The notes under the pieces are model-generated. The model ran no database searches. It was given only the letters and a program-made list of their open reading frames with translations, and was not told the origin of the DNA. A program made the position numbers and the translations under genes. Below are positions 18,538 to 27,154 of a stretch of 64,000 bases of DNA, one piece after another; position 1 is the stretch's first letter; each line of letters starts with the position of its first letter. This stretch comes from Parvularculaceae bacterium (GTDB taxonomy: Bacteria; Pseudomonadota; Alphaproteobacteria; Caulobacterales; Parvularculaceae): assembly GCA_020446945.1 (NCBI GenBank), contig JAGRDS010000013.1, positions 29,541-93,540 on the forward strand, read 5' to 3'.

Positions 18538-19370
18538 TGGACTGGCGCGCGGCGGCTTTTCGCGTTCTGCAAACGGGCGCGCCTGCGGATAAGTGCGCCG
18601 CCGCATCAGCTGCGCCGGATGTTCTGGGCGCTGATCCCATCAAGGTGGACCGCGCTGCAGCGCCGCCTCCGCCGCGCCCCGAGAGACCGTCCGCGCCGGA
18701 GCTTTGCACGCCGACAAAAGTCCCGAAACGGCGATTTGGTTCACCCGAAGGGCGCGCGGCTGTGCTGCATGCGCTCGCGCATATTGAGTTTAACGCGATT
18801 GACCTCGCCTTTGACATGGCGGCGCGTTTTGCACCCGAGATAGACGCCTTGGGACTAGGGACAGGTGATTTCGTCCGCGACTGGTTTGCGATCGGCGCGG
18901 AAGAAGCCGGCCATTTCGCGATGATTTCCCGCCGTCTCGCCGAACTGGGCTCGTCTTACGGGGACTTTGCAGCGCATGACGGGCTGTGGGACGCTGCGAA
19001 GGAAACCAGCGACAGCGCGCTGGCTCGGCTCGCGATTGCGCCGATGGTTCTGGAAGCGCGCGGACTGGATGTGACGCCCGATATCGCCCGGCGGTTCCGG
19101 CGGGCAGGCGACGAGCGAAGCGCGTTGATCATCGATCAAATCCTGGCTGACGAGGTCGGACACGTCGCCGCAGGCGTTCGATGGTTCGGACGGATCTGCG
19201 CGGCGCGCGATCTGGAGCCTGCCGCGACCTTTCGAAATATCGTTAAGGAGCGGTTTCGCGGCGGACTAAAGCCGCCTTTCAATCGGGAGGCGCGCGAGCG
19301 CGCCGGGTTTTCGGCGTCATTTTACGGCGACTGGAACGCTCCTTGCGATGCGTCGGATGCGTCGTGCTAA
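18537..19370 (+). CDS. DUF455 ferritin-like protein
   Basis: A 277-residue protein of the DUF455 ferritin-like family, predicted to be a helical, possibly metal-binding protein. Carboxylate/histidine pairs that could bind iron are visible in HIEFNAIDLAF, EEAGHFAM and ADEVGHVAAG, spaced as in four-helix diiron proteins. No function is established for the family. The ATG at 18537 shares one base with the bcp stop (TGATG), so the two are coupled; a role in peroxide or iron handling is a guess from that. An in-frame TTG one codon earlier is less likely. Confidence 0.85.
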   Translation: MDWRAAAFRVLQTGAPADKCAAASAAPDVLGADPIKVDRAAAPPPPRPERPSAPELCTPTKVPKRRFGSPEGRAAVLHALAHIEFNAIDLAFDMAARFAPEIDALGLGTGDFVRDWFAIGAEEAGHFAMISRRLAELGSSYGDFAAHDGLWDAAKETSDSALARLAIAPMVLEARGLDVTPDIARRFRRAGDERSALIIDQILADEVGHVAAGVRWFGRICAARDLEPAATFRNIVKERFRGGLKPPFNREARERAGFSASFYGDWNAPCDASDASC

Positions 19371-19444
19371 GCGCCTTGCCGGGCGGCCTGCGCGCCAGCG
19401 GCCGGAATTCATTAAAAAACTATGGTTATTACATCACATAACTG

Positions 19445-19473
19445 TTGCGAAATGCGGCCAGATCGGGTGCAAT
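19445..19473 (+). promoter_or_regulatory. Possible sigma-70-type promoter for the M23 / bactofilin pair
   Basis: TTGCGA (19445-19450), 17 bases, TGCAAT (19468-19473) in an AT-rich stretch 56 bases upstream of the M23 start. Each hexamer matches consensus at four of six positions. Confidence 0.3.
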
Positions 19474-19528
19474 ATCTTAAGGGGTGTAATCGTAAAACGC
19501 TGTGGGCGTTTATCAGGGGCGACTTTGA

Positions 19529-20848
19529 ATGAGCCGCAGGAAATCCGGCCAGGCGAAGCGTTTTATCAGTCGCTGGTTTAAAGAACGGCAGATTTACCAC
19601 CGCAGCGACGGTGTGGTTCACTTCATCTCGATGTCGGCGCGCACGCAGATCGCGCTTGCGACCGTAATCGGCGCGGCCCTTCTCTGGGTCGCCTATGCCT
19701 CGGTAAACGTTGTTTTCAAAGAACAAATCATCGTCGCCAAGGAGCGCGACCGGCGCGTCGTCGAAACCGTTTTCAACAAGCGCCTGGCCCAGTCGCAACG
19801 CGCCTATGACGATGTAAGTTCGCTCAACGTCATCATGCAGCAGGAATTCGACGCCACGATGGCCGAAATTTCTGCGCGGCACCAAACACTTAAGAGCATG
19901 GTCGAGCGCAAGGCGTCCGCCGATACGGACCTCAGCGCCCTGTCGAAGGGCCTTTCGGAGGCCGGATCGCCCAACGGGCAGCGGCCTTCGAACGGCAATC
20001 GCGTGATGATCGACGTCGCGCCGTCCGAGCCGACGCCGCGCCAGTCGCGCGTTTCGCTGCTTCGCAAGCAGGCCGAGCGCGAGGCGATGGCGCAGGGCGC
20101 CCAGATCCCGGCGAACAGCCCTGTCGCCCCGGCCCTGATGCAGATGCGCGCCGCTTCGGCCAATCTGTATGTCGAGCAGGTCCTCCTCCTCGCCTCGCTT
20201 GAAGAGGCGGCGGAAAAGCAGGTCAGCGAGTTGAGAATGGTGCTGGCGAGTACGGGCGTCGATGTCGATAACCTCGTTTCATCGCCGAAAATATCCAATA
20301 TGGTTTTGGCTCAGGGCGGGCCGTTCGTTGACGCCTCGAACCTTTCCAGCGCCTCGACCGCCTTTTTCCGCTACGCCAACCGCGCCGGCCTTCTCGTCGA
20401 TGAACTTCGAGACATCCAGGACGCGGTTAACTCGGTCCCGCTGTCCTCCCCCCTTACGGTCAGCCGAAAGTTTACGAGCGGGTTCGGCGTGCGCCGCGAC
20501 CCGATAAACGGGCGGGCGGCCAGCCATCACGGCATCGATTTTTCGGCCGCCTGGGCGTCGCCTATTACGGCGACCGCCAGCGGCGTCATAAAATTCGCCG
20601 GCGTGCGCCACGGCTTTGGACGTGTCGTTGAGATCGATCACGGCAATGGTTTCATGACCCGTTACGCACATCTTAACCGGATTACGGTAAAACAGGGACA
20701 ACGAGTGAAGCTCCACCAAAAGGTCGGCGAGCTCGGCAGCAGCGGTCGCAGTACGGGACCGCACGTCCACTATGAGGTCTTGTTCCGCGGTCAGCCGCGA
20801 AACCCTCAGCGTTTTATCGAGGCTGGAAGATATGTTTTCGAAAGCTAA
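19529..20848 (+). CDS. M23-family peptidoglycan endopeptidase, membrane anchored
   Basis: A 439-residue protein: short basic cytoplasmic N-terminus, one membrane helix (about 38-60), a coiled-coil periplasmic stalk, and a C-terminal LytM/M23 zinc peptidase. Zinc ligands are His333/334 region with Asp337 (HHGIDF) and His414 (HVHYE, 412-416). It should cut peptide cross-links in the cell wall. Its last 17 bases overlap the bactofilin gene; bactofilin-M23 pairs are known to shape cells in stalked alphaproteobacteria and in Helicobacter (Csd1/CcmA). The membrane helix near the N-terminus would let it meet the cytoplasmic bactofilin polymer. Confidence 0.93.
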   Translation: MSRRKSGQAKRFISRWFKERQIYHRSDGVVHFISMSARTQIALATVIGAALLWVAYASVNVVFKEQIIVAKERDRRVVETVFNKRLAQSQRAYDDVSSLNVIMQQEFDATMAEISARHQTLKSMVERKASADTDLSALSKGLSEAGSPNGQRPSNGNRVMIDVAPSEPTPRQSRVSLLRKQAEREAMAQGAQIPANSPVAPALMQMRAASANLYVEQVLLLASLEEAAEKQVSELRMVLASTGVDVDNLVSSPKISNMVLAQGGPFVDASNLSSASTAFFRYANRAGLLVDELRDIQDAVNSVPLSSPLTVSRKFTSGFGVRRDPINGRAASHHGIDFSAAWASPITATASGVIKFAGVRHGFGRVVEIDHGNGFMTRYAHLNRITVKQGQRVKLHQKVGELGSSGRSTGPHVHYEVLFRGQPRNPQRFIEAGRYVFES

Positions 20849-21425
20849 GCAAAAAACGGCGAATGAAGAGCGTCCGGGCGCGGCGCCGCATGAAGCCGCC
20901 GCAACGGCGTCGGGCGCTCCGTCCACTCAATCAAAAAGGTCTAGCTCCATGAAGGCCGCCGGCGTTCCGTCCATCATTTCCGCCGATGTCGTATTGCGCG
21001 GCAACATCAATTCCGCCGGTGAGATTCAGCTGGACGGCGTTCTGGAAGGCGATTTGAAAGCCTCGACCCTGATCGTCGGTGAAAAGGCGTCTGTGAAAGG
21101 CGAAATCGCCTGCGACAGCGTCATCGTTCGCGGACGGGTCGAAGGCGGCATTCGCGCCAAGCAGGTCGCGCTCGCGGCGACCGCGCACATCATGGGCGAT
21201 ATTCTGCATAGCTCCCTTTCGGTCGAAAGCGGCGCGCATTTTGAAGGCAATTGCCGCCACAGCGACGATCCTTTGTCGGAAGCCGCCGCCAGCGACTTCA
21301 GAAAGTCGCGCCCGATCGGCGGGCAGCCGCCGCGCCCGATCGCTTCCGCCGGCGACGACAATTCAAGAAATCCGGCGAACGAAGCGCCGGCGTTCCTCAG
21401 CCAGTCGCGTTCGCCGTTGCGCTAA
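20832..21425 (+). CDS. Bactofilin
   Basis: A 197-residue cytoskeletal protein. The central bactofilin domain (about residues 45-150) shows the repeating hydrophobic/glycine pattern of a beta-solenoid: SIISADVVLRGNINSAGEIQ, LDGVLEGDLKASTLIVGEKA, SVIVRGRVEGGIRAKQVALA. Disordered, proline- and serine-rich tails flank it. It self-assembles without nucleotide and recruits wall enzymes. The start at 20832 (GGAAGA upstream) lies inside the end of the M23 gene, which argues for coupled expression. Convergent with prfB. Confidence 0.94.
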   Translation: MFSKAKQKTANEERPGAAPHEAAATASGAPSTQSKRSSSMKAAGVPSIISADVVLRGNINSAGEIQLDGVLEGDLKASTLIVGEKASVKGEIACDSVIVRGRVEGGIRAKQVALAATAHIMGDILHSSLSVESGAHFEGNCRHSDDPLSEAAASDFRKSRPIGGQPPRPIASAGDDNSRNPANEAPAFLSQSRSPLR

Positions 21426-21450
21426 CCGCGCCGCTCCGGAGCGCACGCAT

Positions 21451-22561
21451 CTATGCGCCCTCGCCGGCGACGCGCTGCGCTAACGCAGCCGCCATATAAG
21501 CATCGAGATTACCGCCTAGCACATCATCGGGATCGGAGCTTTCCACATTCGTCCGCAGATCCTTGACCATCTGATAGGGTTGAAGGACGTAGGATCGAAT
21601 CTGGTGGCCCCAGCCGATATCCGTCTTCGCATCTTCGCTCGCGCGCGCGGCCTCCTCGCGCTTTTGAAGTTCCAGCTCATATAAACGCGCACGCAGCATC
21701 GCCCAGGCGGTCGCCCTGTTTTTGTGCTGCGATCTTTCGTTCTGACACTGAACGACGATATTCGTCGGGATATGGGTGATGCGAACCGCGGAATCCGTCG
21801 TGTTGACGTGCTGGCCGCCCGCGCCGGATGCGCGAAACGTGTCGATCCGAACATCGCTTTCATTGACATCAACTTCGATCGCATCGTCGATCACAGGATA
21901 GGCCCAAACCGACGCGAACGAAGTATGCCGGCGCGCATTTGAATCGAACGGTGAAATGCGGACAAGGCGATGAACGCCCGACTCCGTTTTCAACCAGCCA
22001 TAGGCGTTAAATCCGGAAATCTTTATCGTTGCGGATTTGATTCCCGCCTCCTCCCCCGCCTGCTGTTCGATAACATCGGTCGAATATCCGCGTTTTTGCG
22101 CCCAGCGCAAATACATCCGCAACAGCATCGACGCCCAGTCATTGGATTCCGTACCGCCGGCGCCGGGATGTATTTCGAGGAAGCAGTCATTGGAATCGGC
22201 TTCACCGGACAGCAACGCTTCCGTTTCGGCGTTCGCCGCGCGTTCGGCGAGCGCCGCCATCAACTGAAATATTTCGTTCGCCGCATCCTCGTCGTTCTCC
22301 GACGACGCAAGTTCGGCAAGACCTTCGAGGTCGTCGCGTTCGGTAGAGATTTCTTCAATCGCTTTGATCTGGGCTTCGAGCGCCGTACGCTCTTGCATCA
22401 GTTTTCGCGCAGTTTGCTGATCGTTCCAGAAGTCCGGCGACTCCGAACGCGCATTCAGCTCTTCAAGGCGTTTGTTCGCGTAATCCCAGTCAAAGACGCC
22501 TCCTCAGCAGATCAAGCGACTGCTTGATCTGCTCTGACAGCGTTTCAAGATCGGTTCTCAT
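21451..22561 (-). CDS. prfB: Peptide chain release factor 2, made by programmed +1 frameshift
   Basis: RF2 frees the finished chain at UGA and UAA codons. The gene is in two frames: 23 codons from the ATG at 22561 ([19 protein letters not shown]...) end at an in-frame UGA; after a +1 slip the remaining 346 codons continue with [12 protein letters not shown]. Total about 369 residues, normal for RF2. The stop-recognition loop contains SPF ([15 protein letters not shown]) and the catalytic GGQ lies in GAGGQHVN. The frameshift makes RF2 control its own level. Annotating only the uninterrupted frame from 22398 would lose the N-terminus. Downstream of ponA on the same strand, 45 bases after its stop. 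Confidence 0.97.
22490..22504 (-). promoter_or_regulatory. prfB: prfB programmed frameshift signal
   Basis: Reading the minus strand: internal Shine-Dalgarno AGGAGG (22504-22499), three spacer bases CGT, slippery CTT and UGA followed by C (22495-22489). This is the same layout as the E. coli site, with the same three-base spacing. It shifts ribosomes +1 when RF2 is scarce. Confidence 0.96.
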
Positions 22562-22606
22562 CGAATTCCTTAATTTATCCGCTAGCGCGCGTCGCGTTCC
22601 GGGCGA

Positions 22607-25150
22607 TCAATAAAGGCCGTTCAGATCTTCCGCGGAAGTCTGGTCGGTTTGGTCGGCAGGCGATACCGGCTTTGCGCTTAGCGGGTCAAGGCTGAGATCG
22701 TCGAATGACGGGCCCGATGAAATCGTGTCCTCGGCCTTGAAAGCTTCGAGTATGACATTCGGATCGCCCGGCTGCGCAGGCCGGCCGGTTTTCGCATTGA
22801 CGCGCACCAGGCGAATGCCAGACGGAATACGAAACGGTATGCCCGGCTGGTCGGCGAGTGCGGCGGCCATGAAGTCGCCGAAAATCGGCGCCGCAACACG
22901 CCCGCCTGCTTCGCCCTGCCCCATCGTCTGCGGCATGTCGAACCCGACATAAACGCCCGCCGCGAGATCAGGAGAAAAGCCGAGAAACCAGGCGTCCTTG
23001 TATTCGTTCGTCGTTCCCGTCTTTCCGGCGATCGGCTTGTGGACGACTTTCCTGACGGCAGTGCCGGTGCCGCGCGCGACCGCACCTTCAAGGATCGATA
23101 CGATCTGATAGGCCGTACGCGGATCCATAACCTGTTCGCGCAAATCGGCGAGTTGGGGTTCGGCCTGCCCGGACCAGACCTGATCGCGGCAGTTCAGGCA
23201 TTCACGCTCATCGTGACGATAGATTGTCTTTCCCGTCCGGTCCTGAACGCGGTCGATTACAAACGGGGAAATATGTTTGCCGCCGTTTACGAACGTCGAA
23301 TAACCGGCCGTAATCCGCATCAGCGTGGTTTCGCCCGAACCGAGCGAAATCGCCAGTTCACGAGGCAAATTGTCGGACAGATCGAATTTGGAAACATAAT
23401 CGACAATGCGTCCGATCCCCAGATCCTGGGCGAGGCGCGCCGTCATCGTATTGCGCGACTGTTCGATCCCGAGGCGCAAGGTGCTTTCGCCGTAAAACCG
23501 CCCCTCCGCATAGTTTCCGGGTTTCCACCAGCTATCGACGCCCGGCGCGACGAACGGCGCGTCAAGCACAATGCTTGACGGCGTGTATCCGCTGTCGAGC
23601 GCTGTCGCATACACGAATGGCTTGAAGGTCGAGCCCGGTTGACGCTTCGCCTGAATGGCGCGGTTGAATTCAGACATCTGGAACGAAAACCCGCCGACCA
23701 TGGCGAGAACGCGGCCGGTATGCGGGTCGATCGCGACAAGTCCGCCATTCACGGCGGGGGTTTGGCGCAATGTAAACTCGCCTTCTTTTTCAAGAGGCTC
23801 GACATAGACGACATCGCCGCGCTTCAGCACTTGTTCAATTGCGGTGATTTCCGGGCCCAATTCGTCTACGGACTTGTAGGCGCGCGCCCACATAACGCTT
23901 TCAAGGGCGATCGACCCTTCGGCGCCGTCTGGAAACCCGATACGCGCCGCGCCGCCTTTCGCTTCAAGAACCAATGCCGGGCGCCATGGCGCAAGATCGG
24001 GCGAAATTCGCTTGTTCGCCGCCAGCGTTTTTACAACCTCTTCGAATTGCGCGGCCCAGTCATCCGTCACCGACATTGAAGAAATGGCGCCGCGCCAGCC
24101 ATGACGCTGGTCATATGTGACGAGCCATCGCCGCAACGCCTCACCGGCGGCTTGCTGGAATTGCGGATCAAGCGTCGTTCGCACGGCCAATCCGCCGTCG
24201 TAAAGCGCATCGGCGCCGTAGCGCTCAGCGATCTGCTTGCGAACTTCTTCGGCGAAATATTCTGACGCCCAATCACGCGCGCCGAGGGGCGGCGCGATGC
24301 GCGCGGTCAGCGGTTCGCCCGTCGCCTTTTCCCTTTCCTCATCAGAAATCTTGCCGTCTTCGTAAAGTCGGCCGATGACCCAGTTTCTGCGCTCCACCGC
24401 CCGGTCATAATTATAGACCGGATGGTAGTTGCTCGGCCCTTTGGGAATCGCGGCGAGATACGCAGCTTCTTCGACGGTCAATTCATCAAGCGGTTTATCG
24501 AAATAATTCAGCGCGGCCGCTGCGACGCCGTAAGAGCGGTTGCCGAGATAAATCTCATTCAAATAGAGTTCGAGAATGTGGTCCTTGGTGAAGGATTTTT
24601 CGATCCGCCGCGTCACCAGCCATTCTTTCATCTTCCGTTCGATTTTTTGTTCGCTCGAAAGAAGGAAGTTTTTTGCGACTTGCTGCGTGATCGTCGAGCC
24701 GCCTTCCAGGCGACGGCCCCGCAAAAGATTTCCGATATTGGAAATCTGCGCTCTCGCGATACCTTTAAGATCAAGGCCGGCGTGAATGTAAAAGTTCTTG
24801 TCTTCGGCGGAAATGAATGCGCTTTTGACAAGATCCGGCATCGACTCGATCGGAACGTATAGGCGGCGTTCGCGCGCAAATTCCGCGACCAGCTCGCCAT
24901 TATTCGCGTAGACGCGCGTCGTCACGGGCGGCTCGTATTCCGCCAGGACTTCATAGTCCGGCAAATCCTGGCTGAGCGAAAACAGATACACGCCGAATGC
25001 GCCGACAGCGACCAGCGATACGAGAAATCCAGCCGCGATGAGGCCGGCGATGATTTTCAGGGCGAGCGGCATTCGCCAACCGCCGCCGGCGCGCATCGGC
25101 GTTTCGGACCGGTCATCCCTTGGTTCGGCGATAAGCGACTCGTCAGACAT
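22607..25150 (-). CDS. mrcA: Penicillin-binding protein 1A (bifunctional glycosyltransferase/transpeptidase)
   Basis: An 847-residue class A PBP that polymerises and cross-links peptidoglycan. One membrane helix (about 30-58), then the GT51 glycosyltransferase domain with SAEDKNFYIHAGLDLKGIARA and GGSTITQQVAKNFLLS, an OB-like insertion typical of PBP1A, and the transpeptidase domain with the active-site Ser507 in STFK (507-510), SRN in EQSRNTM, and KTGTT at 710-714. The C-terminal tail is acidic. It lies between amiC and prfB on one strand, a gene order conserved in alphaproteobacteria. Confidence 0.97.
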   Translation of the reverse strand: MSDESLIAEPRDDRSETPMRAGGGWRMPLALKIIAGLIAAGFLVSLVAVGAFGVYLFSLSQDLPDYEVLAEYEPPVTTRVYANNGELVAEFARERRLYVPIESMPDLVKSAFISAEDKNFYIHAGLDLKGIARAQISNIGNLLRGRRLEGGSTITQQVAKNFLLSSEQKIERKMKEWLVTRRIEKSFTKDHILELYLNEIYLGNRSYGVAAAALNYFDKPLDELTVEEAAYLAAIPKGPSNYHPVYNYDRAVERRNWVIGRLYEDGKISDEEREKATGEPLTARIAPPLGARDWASEYFAEEVRKQIAERYGADALYDGGLAVRTTLDPQFQQAAGEALRRWLVTYDQRHGWRGAISSMSVTDDWAAQFEEVVKTLAANKRISPDLAPWRPALVLEAKGGAARIGFPDGAEGSIALESVMWARAYKSVDELGPEITAIEQVLKRGDVVYVEPLEKEGEFTLRQTPAVNGGLVAIDPHTGRVLAMVGGFSFQMSEFNRAIQAKRQPGSTFKPFVYATALDSGYTPSSIVLDAPFVAPGVDSWWKPGNYAEGRFYGESTLRLGIEQSRNTMTARLAQDLGIGRIVDYVSKFDLSDNLPRELAISLGSGETTLMRITAGYSTFVNGGKHISPFVIDRVQDRTGKTIYRHDERECLNCRDQVWSGQAEPQLADLREQVMDPRTAYQIVSILEGAVARGTGTAVRKVVHKPIAGKTGTTNEYKDAWFLGFSPDLAAGVYVGFDMPQTMGQGEAGGRVAAPIFGDFMAAALADQPGIPFRIPSGIRLVRVNAKTGRPAQPGDPNVILEAFKAEDTISSGPSFDDLSLDPLSAKPVSPADQTDQTSAEDLNGLY

Positions 25151-25254
25151 GTTCGTTCCTTGACAGGGCTTACGCGCGCGCCGGCTCGGGCGAATCGATC
25201 TGACGCGGCGAAAGCATAGGCTTTATACTCAATATTTGAGGCGAAAATCGAGCG

Positions 25255-26601
25255 TTACCGCGGCGATCCTCCGGCCGCATTGTTGGCCTGGCGCACGATA
25301 CCCTTTTGCTGAAAATAAGCGTCTATCGCCGTAGCGGCCGCCGTCATGGTCTTTCTGCGCCAGGCGGGCGAATTCAAATTCGCCTCGTCCCTCGCGTTGG
25401 AAACGAACGCAAGCTCCAAAAGGACGGCCGGCACGTCGGGCGCGAGCAGAACCTTGAAATTTCCCCGACGATGCGTGTTGTTGAGCAGCGGCGTTACGCC
25501 GGCGAGGCCGTCGATCAAAAGTTCGGCGAATTTGTCCGACTCATTGCTCGTGCGCCGCTGCGCCAGAGTGTAAAGTATGCCGCTCACCTCCGGCCCGGCT
25601 TGTGCGACATCAAGATCGAACAGGATATAGTCGCCGCTTTCGCGCGCCTCGCGCGCCGACCGCGCCGTCCCCTCGTCGGACAGGGTGTAAACCGACCCGC
25701 CGCGTACTTTCCTGTCGGCGATGGCGTCGGCATGCAGCGAGATGAAAAGTCCCGCATTCGCCTCGCGCGCTATTCGCGACCGTTCCTCATGGGCGAGCCG
25801 AATATCGCTCGAACGGGTCAGGACGACATCGTAACGCCCGGTCTCGCGAAGCGCATCGGCGAGCGCCAGCGCGGCTTTCAGCGTCAGGTCGCTTTCCTTC
25901 GATCCGTTCGATCCCGCCGCCCCCGGATCGCTCCCGCCATGACCGGCGTCGACGACGATAACAGGTTTCTTCTCTTCCTGACCGACGGGACGGGTCGCGG
26001 GCTCGACCACCGGTTTGCGCGTCGGCGGCTCGATTGACGCAGCGGGCGAAGCGGTCGGCGATGTAACGGAACCGGCGGCCTGGGCGGTGTCTTCGGGCTT
26101 TGAAACCGAGGCGATGACATCCGTGATTGAATCGAATTTCCTGGGCGGAAGGCTCGCGGTCAGTTCGGACAATGGCGCGCTTGCAAGGTCGATCACGAGG
26201 CGATGGCGCGCGTTCGCTGCGCTGGGCGCCAGCGGCAGGATCTGGGCGATCTTCGCGCTTTTCTTTAGATCGACGGTGATTACGGCCGCCCGGGCGCCGG
26301 TGACGGAGACCGCGTAGCCGGCCGCATGGCCGCGCCCGCGCCCGCTCGCCGCCAAATCGGGCGCCAGCTCTACATTGGAAAGGGAGACGATGAGGCGGCC
26401 GCTTCCGGCGGCGTCCGCGTCCAGCGAATAATCCAGCAACCCATTGGAATCCAGAACGATTCTGGTTTGCGTCGGCGACGTAATTCCGAACCGCACGCCC
26501 GTAAGCTCGGCGGCGGACGCAGCGGTCGCCACACCCCAGATCGCCAGGCAGCCTGCGAAAGCGCGTGCTAACGCTTTGATTTTCAAATGATAATCAGACA
26601 C
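25255..26601 (-). CDS. amiC: N-acetylmuramoyl-L-alanine amidase with AMIN domain (AmiC-like)
   Basis: A 448-residue periplasmic zinc amidase that cuts the stem peptide from muramic acid during cell separation. Signal peptide (about 1-30, ending ASAAE), N-terminal AMIN domain (about 33-150; targets septal wall), a Pro/Thr-rich linker, then the Amidase_3 domain: zinc ligands His221 in VDAGHGG, a Glu downstream in the ESDLTLKAAL segment, His in ISLHADA, and catalytic Glu in LLELAFVSN. Monocistronic or first gene of amiC-ponA-prfB. Divergent from rne across 553 bases. Confidence 0.95.
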   Translation of the reverse strand: MSDYHLKIKALARAFAGCLAIWGVATAASAAELTGVRFGITSPTQTRIVLDSNGLLDYSLDADAAGSGRLIVSLSNVELAPDLAASGRGRGHAAGYAVSVTGARAAVITVDLKKSAKIAQILPLAPSAANARHRLVIDLASAPLSELTASLPPRKFDSITDVIASVSKPEDTAQAAGSVTSPTASPAASIEPPTRKPVVEPATRPVGQEEKKPVIVVDAGHGGSDPGAAGSNGSKESDLTLKAALALADALRETGRYDVVLTRSSDIRLAHEERSRIAREANAGLFISLHADAIADRKVRGGSVYTLSDEGTARSAREARESGDYILFDLDVAQAGPEVSGILYTLAQRRTSNESDKFAELLIDGLAGVTPLLNNTHRRGNFKVLLAPDVPAVLLELAFVSNARDEANLNSPAWRRKTMTAAATAIDAYFQQKGIVRQANNAAGGSPR

Positions 26602-27154
26602 AACGCCGCCATTTTCCGTTCGCGCTCGCCGTCCGGGCGTCAGTTTTTCGCCTCTTCGTTAACGCTCCGTTACGGCGAATTCCACAAAAGATGAGAAGGT
26701 GAGTCGATATTAACCAGTGCTTTTCTTTTTCCACGTGCTAATGCATCGTCGATCAGCGTGAATTGCGGCGGCGGTTAAAGCCCCCATATTACGCTAGGAA
26801 TTCCCGCCGCAGCCCCCCGTGTTGCGGCATCGGAAATGCGGCGCGCGGCCTGAGATTCAAGGTGCGGCGCCCGCGAACGCGCCGGTCGCTGGCGACCTGG
26901 CGCGCAGCAGCGGCGGCGTCTGGCTATGCCGGGCGAACCGCCCCAGAAGTCGTTCAAGGCGCTTCGGCGTCGAGAATTTGAAGCGCTTTCCCGGAAGGGA
27001 CGGCAAGGATGAACAAAGAGCCCTATGGCGCCTGAATTCGCAATGCCCGGTCTGGCGGATCCTTTCGGATCGCGCGACCCGTTTGCGCGGCCGCCATCGC
27101 TCGCCTTTCAAGCCGGACACAGAGCGAAAGCCCCTGTCCGCACAAGAGAATTTA
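26602..27154. other. Long non-coding leader region between amiC and rne
   Basis: 553 bases without a credible gene. An open frame from 26819 runs into rne but its product (MLRHRKCGARPE...) looks like nothing known and has no ribosome site. The left third is AT-richer and holds GTTAACGCTCCGTTACGG (26658-26675), which resembles a CtrA-type TTAA-N7-TTAC element, and a second TTAA-N7-TTTT at 26710. The right part is GC-rich and is probably the 5' untranslated leader of rne, which in other bacteria is the target of RNase E autoregulation. Confidence 0.4.

Noticed and set aside
26819..27154. N-terminal extension of RNase E by 112 residues
   Set aside because: The added sequence has no similarity to RNase E, no ribosome site, and RNase E proteins start with the MLIDA-type segment.
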